A stretch of DNA of 17,249 nucleotides from Thalassiosira profunda (GCA_036939355.1 JALLAP010000611.1:1-17249); one strand, 5' to 3'. Numbered from the stretch's first letter, positions 1 to 12,261 are shown. Program-made: numbers and translations. The notes: generated from the letters alone by a model not told the origin.

Positions 1-3000
1 CGCCCGACTCCATGTCCACGTCTCCTCCCCAGGACTGGGAATGAGCTGCCGTGAGGAGAATGTGTCCCGACTGAACGTTGCTTCTCCCCTGCAAACAGAT
101 GCAAAGAAGATCTCGTCAGTTACGCAAGGGAAAGTTGCAAGTCAAGCAATAGGGTCACTCACAGCTTCCAGAGAAATGTCACCGCTGTTTCCAGACGTCG
201 TGTCGCCCGTGGTGATGTTGATGCCGCCGGTGTTGCCCTGATAGACGGAGGACGTGTACACAGACACCGAGCCACTGGATCCACTGACATACGAGGGTCG
301 TAGTCCGGCGACCTGCCCGCTGGCCAGCTCGACATCGCCGCTGTCGGACGTGTGCGTATCGCCGCTTGCAACGCGAACAGTGCCGGATTCTTTCGCATAC
401 CCTGACGTAACCTCAACAGGACCGCTGCGGCCTCGTTCAGCCTCGCCGGACGTCACTCTCACCACGCCAGACAAGCCTCCAGCGGATCCACTGCCGACAC
501 TCGTATCGCCCGAGTATTGAGAGGCATCAGAGGTCTTGACGGTGGTGCTCGTCTCTCCTGAAATAAAAACCTCACCGCCGTCGCCATTGCCAGTGGCCTC
601 GCCTCCCAGCAGGTACACGTCTCCTCCGCCCGTCACCCCTTGTCCACCCTCCAAGAGGGCGTCTCCGCCCTTCGACATGCTGCTCCCTCCCGAAACGATG
701 GTATCTCCTCCCGTCGCCTGGCTCAGGCCAACTCCCGCAGTCAGGTTGACATTGCCGCCTCTCGCAGCTCCCTCGCCGGCCATCAAGGTCATTTCGCCTC
801 CCACGCCATCGTAAGACGCTCCAGCGAAGAGTTCGAGGGCGCCGCCCTTCTTCTTCTCTGTCGTCTCGCGGTAGCTGTAATGTTGGTAGTAAAACTCTGA
901 ATGGGCGCGTGGCGTGAGCTGAGCGCTTCTGCAACGGTAGAGATGCAACGAAACGAGACGAGGCAACACTCACCTCCAAGATTTTGACCGCTGGCCCCGC
1001 TCTGAATGAGAACGTCGCCCGCGCGCCCACCGTTCTGGGTGGCAGTTCCGGATTCGATCTCAATGTCGCCCGAGTTTCCCGAGGTTGTGTGACCCGTTCC
1101 AATGCTCATGGGCCCAGAGTTTTGCTCCATCTTGTCCGCATCGCCGGTTTGGATGACGAGCGCGCCTGTGGACGCTCCCTGACCGCTCGTGAGCTTGATG
1201 CCCCCGCCGCTCCCTCCGCCAACGCTCTCGCCTCCTTCGATGATAACGTTGCCGCCTCGGTCGTTGAGGTAGTGCCGTCCGGAGGAGCCTCCGCCAACGA
1301 GATGCACGTCACCGCCGTCGCTCGCGCCATAGGGCGTCGCGCCGGATGCTCCGTCCCCACCCGAGAGTAGGATTCCGCCTCCAGCAACGTCGCGCTCGCT
1401 CGACGTGCCAGCTTTGATGTTGATGATGCCGCCTTGCGCGCCATGGCCCGTTCCTAAATGGAGCTGGCCGCTGCCGGCATGTTTGCTTTCACCGGTCTCA
1501 ATGTAGATGCTGCCGGACCCTGCGCCCCCGACAGCCTTGTCGTTGTCGGGAGTCGTCAACCCAATGTCGCCTCCTGTTCGGTCGCCGTGTCCAGAGGCAA
1601 TGAACACGCCACCGCCATCCTCGCCCCTTCCGGCGTCGATGGTGACGTCGCCGCCCTCCGCAAGGTTTGCGGATCCGACACCAATACTGATGTCGCCGCC
1701 TCGTCCATGGCCAAGGGCATCGCCCGTCTGCAATTCGATCGATCCAACGTCGCCCTCGATATGATGGGGATCGTACCGCGCCGTGGCGTCGCCCGTGAAT
1801 ATTTTCACGACTCCGGACCCACCGGCGTCGCCCGCTTGGCCCGATCCCATCGCCACGCCGCCGCCTGAAAATATGAGGGAAGAGGAGTTAGAGACGGGCG
1901 GGTGCACGAGAAGCAAAGAAGATGGACAAGAGACTCACTCGACATCCTGTGGGAGAGACCACCAGTCATTTGCAAGCTGCCTCCATCGCCACCAACAGCA
2001 TCGCCTCCGCTCAAAAGAACGTCGCCTCCATGGTCGTCGTAGCCTCGGCCATGCGAGTCGCCTCCAAACAGTCTGACAGGCCCGCCGTCAGTTCCATCGT
2101 GAGGGGAGGTGTGAAGGCCCTCTCCTCCTTGAAGCGTCACTGATCCGCCAGAGGCTGGGGTGGAGGAGTATGGAGCGCACAAGAGGAAGATGAGAGAAGG
2201 GTGCAAGGCCAACAAAAGACAGACGGAAGAAAGCACACTCACAGGACTCGACAGAGCTTGGGCCAGCGACCACGGTGACATTGCCACCGTCGTTCTTTTC
2301 GGCTCCCACATACGTGTCTCCTTCCTTGGCAGCGCCGACGGCGATATATACTTCACCGCCAGACGACTTGCGCGAATCGCCGGTCTGGAGGATAATGCCG
2401 CCGCTGGCCTCCCTGTCGGCCGATCCCGTGCCGATGTGAACGTAGCCTGAATAGCCCAACCTGCCGGAATTGTCGGATGCAATCTCAATATCGCCGCTGT
2501 TCCCCTCCGTCGAAGGGCCCGACTTCATTAGGAAGTCGCCTCCATTTCCTTTCTCTGCCGCGCCGCCGGTGATCTGCACGTCGCCACCGTGGTCGGCTTT
2601 GTTCTGGCCGTCGCCAGAGCCTGCAATCAATTCGATGGAGCCTCCGCTGCCGCCGTGATAACGATCGGCGCTGGTGCCATGGCCGGCAAAGAGCATCACG
2701 CTGCCGCCCTCGGATTTGGGGGAGTGAGCGTCGCCGGCCTTGAGCTGCACGTGGGGGCCGTCGATCCCCTCGGTCTTGCGGCCGTAGGAGTGCGTCTGAG
2801 CCTCTTCCGAGCTTCCAGCCACGAGCTCAATGTCTCCTCCTGCTCCGTCAGTAGAATCGCCAGTGACGAGGCCTGAAACAAATCATGGAATTCCATGAGA
2901 TGAAAGCAGCAAGACAAGGATGCGTTGACAATTCAGACAGCTCACTGATGTATCCAGCCGCCCCCTTTGTAGCATCGCCGGTCGTCAAGAACAGATCGCC

Positions 3001-6000
3001 CGACACGCCCTGCGTGCCAGCGTTGGCCGTCTCGAGAAAGATGGAACCCGAGCTGGCCTCGTAGGAATGCCCCGAGTAGATGGTGACCGATCCACCAGTG
3101 GTCTCGACGGGTTCGCGATTGAACGGGCTGGACGCGGTGTCTCCGGCCGAGATGTGGACGTCGCCACCGTCGCCACGGTTGCCTGCACCCACTCTGATGG
3201 TGATGTTGCCGCCGGACCCTCCAGTCCTGTCGTCCAAGAACGTCGTTGGGTCCGTTAGGCCCTTGCCGCCGCCGCCGGTGGAGATGGTGATGTCGCCCGA
3301 GTCACCGGTGTTGGACAATCCGGTGGCAAGGGTGAGATTTCCAGAGTCACCTTTCGTCATGGCATCTGCCGTGGCGACGACTGAGTGGAAGAGACGCGGT
3401 GTCAGCGATAGAGGTGGAAATGGGGTGATAAAACGGGCAGCTTCTTACCAATGGAGCCGCTGGAGATTCCATGGCTGTGGCCAGATTGGACGAGGACTAT
3501 GCGAGAGGGGTAGAGGCAAGGCATCAGTTGATGTGGCGAAAGCGAGCGACGAGCAACCGAACAAAACAGCAGAGAAGAGGCTCACCGTGACCGCCAGTTC
3601 CACCGTTGGCAGACCCTCCCACGAGCTGAAGGTCTCCTCCATCGCCCGTCCTTTCGCCACTAGCATCACCGGCACTGACGCTGACGGAACCACCACTGCT
3701 CTCGCTGAAATGCATGCCACTGCCAGCAGCAATATCAACACTTCCACCCCTTTGGTACCTGTCATGGGCGGTGCCAGCCGAGAGTTTGATGTCGCCTCCG
3801 TTGTTCTTGATTCGGCTGTCGCCCACTCTCAGCTCGATCGATCCTGAACGCGAAGGAAGAGCGGCATGCATGAGAACAGATGAGAGCGGCGGCATGGCTA
3901 GAAGAGGCCGAACAAAATTCATGGTTACTCACCTCCTTCGCCGACATGTGCCTGTCCGGTCTCGATGAAGATGGGACCCGAATCGCCGGAATTGGCCGCA
4001 CCCGTCCGCAGCGAAATTTCGCCACTGGCGCCCCTGTCGGCAGCCGCCGTCTGCACGCGAAAGGCGCCGGTGTCGGTGTTGGCGGAAGATCCCGTCATGA
4101 ACTCGATGTCGGCCCCCCTGTCGTAGGAGTCGCTCGTCGCCCCCACCTCGAAGGAGAGGCCGCCGGCCGGGCCGCCCGTGACGTCGCCCGTGCGGAGGTG
4201 GATGGCGCCGCTCGTGCCGCCCGGCGGACCCCTGGAATCGCCGGTGCCGAGCGTCAGCGATCCGCTCGCGCCGTCTTGGTGGCCGGAGGGGGCGCTGGCG
4301 ATCACTAAATGGCAAAAGGGAGAGAGGCGAAATGAAGGGTGTGCGTAAGTGAATGGAAGAGATGAAGAGAAAGCTTGCAAAGACAAGACAAACTCGCTCA
4401 CAGACGTCGCCCGACGAAGATTCCGTGGACTGGCCGGAGACGAGATCAATAGATCCGCCGTAGCCGCGATGGGCCGTGCCGCCTTGGAGGGTGATGCTGC
4501 CTCCGTTGTCGTTGGCGCTCGTGCCCTTGGCCTCGCCTCCGAGCAGGTAGATGTCCCCGCCGTCGCCTCCGTCGATCGAGTGGGAGCTGGAGCCCTCGCC
4601 TCCGGTGATGGAGACATGGCCGCCCTTGCGACCTGCAGATAGATAGAGGTGGACGAGAGAGAGAGAGAGAGAGCGGCGACGAGTGAGAACAACCGGGCAG
4701 AAGCATTCGACAGGCAGGTCAATAGTAAAACGAGACTCGCCTTGCGCCGATGTCTGGCCGGCGGTCAGAGAGACGTCCCCCCCGTCCGACAGCCCGCCCC
4801 CGTCGCCGCTCGTCAAGGACAATCCGCCCCCGGCGCCCTTCGCCGAGGCCCCCGTCCGTAGGACGATCGCGCCCGCGTCCCCCCCCTCCGACGCGCCCGT
4901 GGAGACGACGACGTCGCCCGAGGCCCCGTTCGGGCCGGAGGGCGCGGACGCGAGGCGCGCCGTTCCCGACGAGCCGTCCGCGCTGACTCCGCTCGAGACG
5001 ACGGCCGACCCTCCGGTCCCAACCATTGCTGGGGATGGAGAATGCCGCAGGGAAAGATATGATGAGATTGTGTCTCAGGAACAACGACACACGCCCTAAA
5101 TGCTACAACGACGCTCACCATCGCCTCCGCGGAGGATGGCATCGCCCCCGTCGTTCCTCTTCGCGCGGCCATTGGCGAAGCCCCCGCGGAGCGTGAGCGC
5201 CCCGCCGTGCCCGCCGTCGCCCTCGTCGTCGTTCATCCCGCCGCCCGCGGCGACGGTCATCGCCCCTCCCGCGGAAGCAAAGCCGTGGGTGTTCCCCGCC
5301 AAAACGTCCACGCGGCCGCCCGGCCCCAACGCCCCCTCGTTGGATTGGATGACGATCGATCCGCCCGGCCCGAGGGGGTTGGCGCCCGACTCGATGTATA
5401 CCGCGCCGCTGGGAGCGGACGCATCGAAGCCGATCCCCGTCGCGATGCGAATGTTGCCGCTGGCGGTGCGTCCGTCGATGCTCCCGTCCGCCGTTGCGAG
5501 GGTGACGTCTCCGGAGGCGCGGGCGTGGGAGCGGCCGGACGTCAGGACGAGCGGGCCTCCGATGCCGTGCGCGCTCGAGCCACCGGCCATCGTCGCAGCG
5601 CCGCCGGTCCCAACCGTGGACTCTCCGCCGCGGATCGTGACCGGGCCACCGGCCGCGGCATCGTCCGCGCTCGCATCCGTCCCGCCGCGGAGGAGGAGGG
5701 CCCCCCCGCCGCCGCGACCGGCGCCCGCTTGGAGCGAGAGGGCGCCGCCGACGGCGCGTTCGTCGAAAGTCGCTCCGCTTTGCAGCGCGAGGGGGGCGCC
5801 CGGGCCCGCGGCGGACGATCCCGCGCCCATGGCGATGGCGCCCGCCTGGTCTTCGGAACTCGCGCCGGTGGAGAGGCTCACTGCACACACAATGACAAGA
5901 AGAGATGCATGAGAGGTGCCAACCAAGGGTGAAAGCCAAGTCACATCAAAATAGGGAGGTGCACTCACAAGAGCCCGACGCCCGGTGGGCATCTCCGGTA

Positions 6001-8357
6001 GCCACGGCCACCGAACCCGAGGGCCCCGCAGCGCCGGACGACGTCCCATCGGGGCTCTCGATCGCAATGCCCCCGGACGAGGACGACGCACTGGACCCGC
6101 TCTGCAGACGAATCGCCCCCCCGGTGCTCCCGCCGGACGGTCCCGCCGCAATGCTGACCGAGCCCCCGTGCGACTCCGCACGGCCCACGGCGAGAGTGAG
6201 GTCGCCGGAATCTCCGGACGCCTCCCCGGTGGTCAGGCCGATCGACCCGGAATTGCCGTCGGCGGCATCGCCCGTCCCGATCTCGACGTCGCCGCTCGTC
6301 CCCGCATCGCCGGACCGCAGCAAAAGGCGGCCGCTGGCGCCTTCGTGGCTGCTGCCGGAGACGAGGCGCAGAGAGCCGCCGTCGGAGGCGACGGAGTCGC
6401 CGCCGCGGAGGTCGATCGAGCCACCAGTATCGTTGTTGGAATGACCTCCCACTAACGCAACATCGCCCCCACGGTCACCGGCACCGGCCGACAGAGAGAG
6501 GCTCCCGCCCGTACCACCATCGTCGCTCGCATCTCCCGCCGCGATGGCGACGGCACCGCCCGCCGCGTCGGCCGCGCCGGAGGTTCCACCGGAGGCCAGG
6601 CGGATCGCGCCCGGCGTCCCCTCGGCGGAGGGGCCCGTCGCGAGGGAAATGTCGCCGCCGTTGCCGCCCGCGGACGACCCGGTGCGAATGGCCACATCGC
6701 CACTGTCGGAGAATCGAGAGGCGGTCGTCTGGATGTGAACAGAGTTGCCCTCGCCGCTCTCTGTGGTTTGAGCATGGGAAAGGTGGGGGTAAGCAATGGA
6801 GGTCGAATGCAAGCAGGAGGGAAACAAACAGGTTTGCAGAGCAGGTAATCCACACACTCACCCAGCAAGATGCGCCCTCCCGTGCCGGCGCCGGTGCTCT
6901 GTCCGCCGAGAATCTCCACGTCTCCGCCCCGGCCTTGCTCCGAATCGCCTCCGGCAAGCTGGAGGGTGCCGGCGGCGGCCTCCACCGTCGCCCCCGTCGC
7001 AATCCTTACCGCGCCCGACGGAGCGCTCGCCCCGCCCGTCGCTCCCGATCCCACGAACACGTCCCCGCTGGCCGCGCCGTTCCTCCCCTCATTCGACGCG
7101 AGGACCACCCCGCCGCTCATTACGTCGCCCGCCCCCGAGAGGAGCGAGACATCGCCCCCCGCGGAGGCGCTGCCGCCCCCTTCCATCGACACGGAACCGC
7201 CGACGGAGCCAACCCCCGTCGCTTGTCCGCCGGCGAGGTGCACGCTCCCCCCCTTGCCGGCATTGCCGCCGGCCGCGAGTTCCGCGGCCGAATCCCCCGC
7301 GAAGGCAAAAATGTCTCCCCCGCCCCCCCCGACGGGGCTGCGGCCCGCCCCGGCCTGCACCACGACGTCTGACGCGGGGACGTTGGGGCTACTCGTGTCG
7401 GCCGCGGCCAGGGCCACGCGACCGCCGGAACGGACGTCGAACTTTCCTCCGTCGAGGACGAGGGAATATTCTCCCCCGTCGCGGCAGCCGGAGTCGCGGC
7501 ACGGCCCCGATACGCGCAATGCCCCCCCGCCTAGCTGGTCGTCCCCGCGGACGACGAGGGCGCCGTCGACGGTGGTCGTTTCCCCAAAGGGGGAGGGGCA
7601 CTCTCCCCCCATCGACACATGGCCCTCGCAGTCCTCAAACTCGCTCTCGGATTCGGCGAGGCAGCGATCGAGGGCGGCGCACCACACGCACCCCTCGGCC
7701 CGGGCGCACGTGGCGCAGCTGGTGTAATTGCAGTCGGGGAGGGCCGGGCACTCCAACGCGTCGAGGGCCCAGGCGTGGCAGGCGGAGGCGTTCCCCCCGG
7801 CCGCGAGGAGACCGTCCTGATCGTCGCTGCCCCCTTCGCTGTCGTCCTCACAGCGGAGGGTGGTGAGGCAGAACCGGCAGTGGGGATTGTCCGTGCACGT
7901 GCCGCACCGAGCCATGGAGTCCCTGCGGAGGATGGGAAAGAGGTGGATGGTGAGAGAGAAGTATCGCTTCAATTGCAATGACAGGATGCAATGGTAGCCC
8001 GAGGAGGCAAACCAATGCTATCACCCCCCTCCGCGGAATCCCCGCCCTCCCCGAGCACGCCGAATTGCAATAACGACGACCTCTTCACACTCACCAGTAC
8101 CCTCCACCGGCCCCATCATTGGCCTCCTCGCACGAGCCAACGTTTATCTCGTTTCGCTCGAATCCCTCCCCCGCCACGCCGGCGGGCCCATTTCCCGACG
8201 CCAAGTGTAACACCACAACCGCGAAGAGGAACAGCGCCCCAGACCGGCTCCACGGGATGCCCGGGAGGGCGTCCCCCCGGCGCGGCGCGAGGGGCGGGGG
8301 GACGCCCCGGGCGGGGCGCTGGAAGATGCGGAGGGGGTTCGGGCGGTCGGATCTCAT
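1..8357 (-). CDS. Giant Gly/Ser/Asp-rich repeat protein with N-terminal hydrophobic segment and Cys-rich head; 15 exons, 3' end beyond left edge
   Basis: Exons on the minus strand: 8357-8095, 7922-6862, 6760-5969, 5880-5119, 5028-4741, 4632-4402, 4304-3933, 3843-3586, 3496-3449, 3380-2946, 2872-2243, 2154-1939, 1864-974, 857-163 (an acceptor giving a start at 896 is also possible) and 88-1. Every junction joins a GTGAG-like donor (one GTAAG, one GC) to an AG acceptor and keeps the frame. Intron 1 is phase 2, introns 2-13 are phase 1 and intron 14 is phase 0. The start is the first in-frame ATG after an in-frame stop at 8447-8445. The roughly 2,340 residues seen hold a hydrophobic stretch at residues 40-53, a Cys-rich head at 94-196, then units such as GGDISLATG or SGDVEIGTG repeating about every 14-18 residues. 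Alternating short hydrophobic strands and Gly turns suggest a parallel beta-solenoid. A cell-surface or wall-associated structural or adhesive role is inferred from this. No enzyme motif was seen. Confidence 0.85.
3449..3496 (-). other. 48-nt exon 9 of the giant gene
   Basis: A short exon between acceptor CTCGCATAG (ending 3497) and donor GTAAG (from 3448), phase 1 on both sides. It encodes VLVQSGHSHGISSGSI plus part of a split codon, one landmark unit of the repeat domain. Flanking introns are 89 and 68 nt. Leaving it out would keep the frame, so exon skipping is possible. The match of translation to the repeat pattern is the main support. Confidence 0.75.
4633..4740 (-). other. GC-AG intron (intron 5 of the giant gene)
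   Basis: The donor reads CAAG|GCGAGT instead of GT. Exon 5 ends at 4741 with one leftover G, which joins GT CGC at the acceptor CTGCAG|GTCGC (exon start 4632). This keeps phase 1 and gives a continuous repeat (...LTAGQTSAQ-GRKGGHVSITGG). The nearest GT, two bases downstream, would break the frame. The donor otherwise matches the GTGAGT consensus, as known GC-AG introns do. On the coding strand the intron carries a CT tract shortly before the acceptor. Confidence 0.75.
4655..4673 (+). repeat. (GA)n microsatellite inside intron 5 of the giant gene
   Basis: Nineteen bases of alternating GA on the plus strand, which is CT on the coding strand. It lies about 22 nt upstream of the intron 5 acceptor and can serve as its polypyrimidine tract. 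Confidence 0.9.
7598..7906 (-). other. Cys-rich PSI/plexin-like head domain of the giant protein
   Basis: Residues about 94-196 carry at least 14 cysteines in two similar clusters. The first is CGTCTDNPHCRFC with a further Cys at 112. The second is CATCARAEGCVWC followed by Cys 175. The CxxCxxxxGCxWCxxxxxC spacing, with Trp before the fourth Cys, is the hallmark of PSI (plexin-semaphorin-integrin) modules, which are small extracellular disulphide domains. Two more cysteines (186, 196) follow, then a CRDSGCRDGG motif at the start of the repeats. The cysteines fit an extracellular location. Assignment is by motif spacing only. Confidence 0.6.
8199..8240 (-). other. Hydrophobic segment: signal peptide or signal anchor of the giant protein
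   Basis: Residues 40-53 read GALFLFAVVVLHLA. They follow an Arg/Pro-rich 39-residue leader and precede a small-residue stretch (SGNGPAGVAG). The segment is short for a membrane span but typical of a signal-peptide core, although the leader before it is long. If cleaved, the protein is secreted. If not, it is a type II membrane protein with the repeat domain outside the cytoplasm. The sequence alone does not decide which. Confidence 0.65.
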
Positions 8358-8469
8358 CCTGGCCTCACCGCCGCCGCCGACGACCGCCGCCGCTGCCGCC
8401 AATGACCACCGCCGCCGCAGTTGCTGTCGAGGTGGTGAGACGTTCTACCGATCCGCCGTCTGCTATCTG

Positions 8470-8570
8470 GCGCCGGCGCTGCAACGTCGTCGCTGCCAAC
8501 GACGATGTTTTGCAACGTTGCTCTCGAGAGCAGGTGAGCTCTCGCGAGCCAAAAAAAAAATCGAGAGCTC
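8470..8570. repeat. Cluster of palindromes and inverted repeats about 110-210 nt upstream of the giant gene start
   Basis: Perfect palindromes: GCGCCGGCGC (8470-8479), GCAACGTTGC (8512-8521) and GCTCTCGAGAGC (8520-8531). Inverted pairs: CGTCGT/ACGACG (8485-8490 with 8499-8504) and GAGCTCTCG/CGAGAGCTC (8536-8544 with 8562-8570). The last pair encloses a run of ten A residues. The cluster could be binding sites for dimeric factors or a structured 5' leader. Function is unknown. Confidence 0.7.
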
Positions 8571-9377
8571 GAGTGACGCAGACTTTCCCGCCAATCTCAG
8601 CCAAGCCCACAATAATTGCAATCCGAGCCATCAATCACCGCACCGCCAACCCCTGCGTCGTCCTCCGCTGCCCCTATTGTAAGGGTGCAGGGCACTTCCA
8701 TCGACCAACCTGATGGACACGCGTCACCCGCGTCTACCCCGCCGCCGACGGCAGGGTATGTTGCCAAACGTTACATTAGTACAAATTCAACTAATCATCT
8801 CTGTCTATCCCCCGAGCCCCATAGACCGCGCCCCGAGCCAGCCGGGAGAGAGAAGCCGCCGCGAGGGGAGGAGGCATCATCGTCGAGAGAAGTTGGAGTG
8901 TGGGACGACGGATCTTTACCAATGTCCTGCGATAAAAGAGGATTTGGTGGTTGCAAACTCTAGAGATAACTTGTGACAATTGCAGAGTATCTTGCCTTTT
9001 TTGAGAGACGCTCGTTGACGCCTCCGCGAGGAAGGGAAGGAAGGAAAGAGAGACGGATGAAAGCGAGGGATTCAGGCGAAAGAGAGGTTCGTTCAGGAGT
9101 ACAGAGATGGGCAGGCATCGATGAGGAGCATGCACAGATGATACGGATAAGAATAACAAACTTCGTTTACATCTTAACACAACATAAACCACATGAAGTA
9201 TGAAAGGGAGAAGGGACGTGGGCGCCAAGCTCACGCATGCCCGTCTCAAGTATCTTTTGTTTCCGTCGGGTGCATTCGTTTCGACGGTAGCTCTATCTAT
9301 TTTCCGTGTAGCTGATTACGTGGGCAGAAGCAGACAATGCTACTGCTCGACAAATATCCTAATCACGTTGAAAGGTA

Positions 9378-9395
9378 GGCTGCATACTTGCAGCC
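9378..9395 (-). terminator. Hairpin 7 nt after the kinase stop codon
   Basis: On the minus strand GGCTGCA, loop AGTA, TGCAGCC form a perfect 7-bp stem that starts seven bases after the TAG stop (9405-9403). It lies in the 3' untranslated region. A role in 3'-end formation or mRNA stability is speculative, and the type label is only the nearest available. Confidence 0.4.
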
Positions 9396-9402
9396 GGGAG
9401 GA

Positions 9403-11694
<2,292 letters not shown>

Positions 11695-12261
11695 CGTTCC
11701 CCTGCGCCCCCTACGTGCGCTTCTTTTCGGCTGAAGCTTGGTGGCACTTTTTTTTGGCGCGGACCCTTCCGAATGAGCGATCCACAGATTTTAAACTAAT
11801 GAGGTTCTTACATAGGAACCAATACAATATATCTCTAACGGAAGAAAGTACGACAGGTCCATCGCCAATGTCACTGTGGAACTCGTACAATATCACACGT
11901 AGACTTTTTACTTGGCATTTTTAACCCTAAAGTGGTTGTGATTATCCCCTAGAAACGTAGCTCATTGCCGAAGACTCCCAACTGTCAAACTCAAAGTTCA
12001 AAAACTGCCCTTCCCGCGAGATCTAGGCCCAATGAGATTATTAGATCCGTAGTTAATGGGATATACTAATTCCACAGTGAAAAATTGAGAAAGCCAAAAA
12101 AATCGAGTCGTTTTAACGTCATTTTTCAGGAGCCCGCCTTCTCGCACCACGCAAGCAAATCTTTTGCCTCGCTTTGCCGTGGTTGGCTGTTTCATCACTG
12201 CCCGCCCCACACTTTTGCAACTCCTGCTGCAAACCGCTCCCCTCCTACCCCCACCGCAACC
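11695..12261. promoter_or_regulatory. Shared upstream region of the divergent DYRK (minus) and actin (plus) genes
   Basis: A 567-nt gap between two start codons facing away from each other, AT-richer than its neighbours. It must hold both promoters and 5' leaders. A CCAAT motif sits at 12029-12033, about 230 nt before the actin ATG. A pyrimidine-rich TTTTTCAG near 12123-12130 could be the acceptor of a 5' leader intron of actin. No clear TATA box at a useful distance was found. All element calls are tentative. Confidence 0.5.

Larger units (their letters stand above)
1..7560 (-). repeat. Protein-level repeat domain: about 130 short Gly-turn/beta-strand units, interrupted by introns
   Basis: After the Cys-rich head almost the whole translation is made of units of 13-20 residues with the core [GS]-G-x-[ILV]-x-[LIV]-x-x-G. 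Examples are GGSIDLRGG, SGSIGLTTG, GGDVYLLGG and SGDIEIESG. Two flavours alternate in blocks: 'GGxVxLxGG' units and 'SGxIxIxTG' units. A longer landmark, SGxSxxxxSG[DS][IV], recurs in exons 3, 4, 6, 9, 10 and 11 at irregular intervals of roughly 110-300 residues, with a variant in exon 12. The unit number is estimated by dividing the domain length by the mean unit length, not by a full count. The DNA copies have diverged, so the array is not a young tandem expansion. Confidence 0.8.
8358..9402. other. Intergenic region between the kinase 3' end and the giant gene 5' end
   Basis: About 1 kb with no gene I can support. The left part (8470-8570) is packed with palindromes. The stretch around 9030-9090 is purine-rich on the plus strand. 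The part next to 9402 must hold the kinase 3' untranslated region and includes a hairpin at 9378-9395. Frames open here have no recognisable family, no repeat units and mixed composition. No convincing TATA box or polyadenylation signal was found on the minus strand. Confidence 0.7.

Noticed and set aside
5100..5912. Long Pro/Ala-rich open frame on the plus strand opposite the giant gene (also at 6796-7866 and 6870-7727)
   Set aside because: These are mirror frames created by GC-rich Gly/Ser codons on the minus strand. They ignore the splice sites, have no family features and are Pro/Arg runs.
1..7560. RTX (calcium-binding GGxGxDxxx) toxin repeats or a bacterial autotransporter
   Set aside because: The units lack the aligned GGxGxDx(L/I/F)x nonapeptide, no autotransporter barrel or two-partner signal is present, and the gene is full of spliceosomal introns.
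1..8357. Several separate genes in place of one giant gene
   Set aside because: All 14 junctions keep the frame and the repeat pattern continues across them. No start, stop or promoter-like gap separates the exons.
7991..8713. 240-codon plus-strand frame over the giant gene start
   Set aside because: Arg/Pro-rich and antisense to the signal segment and intron 1 of the giant gene. It is a composition artefact.
8791..9249. 152-codon minus-strand frame in the intergenic region
   Set aside because: Ser/Leu-rich with no recognisable motif. It overlaps the likely 3' untranslated region of the kinase, and no splice link to a neighbour was found.
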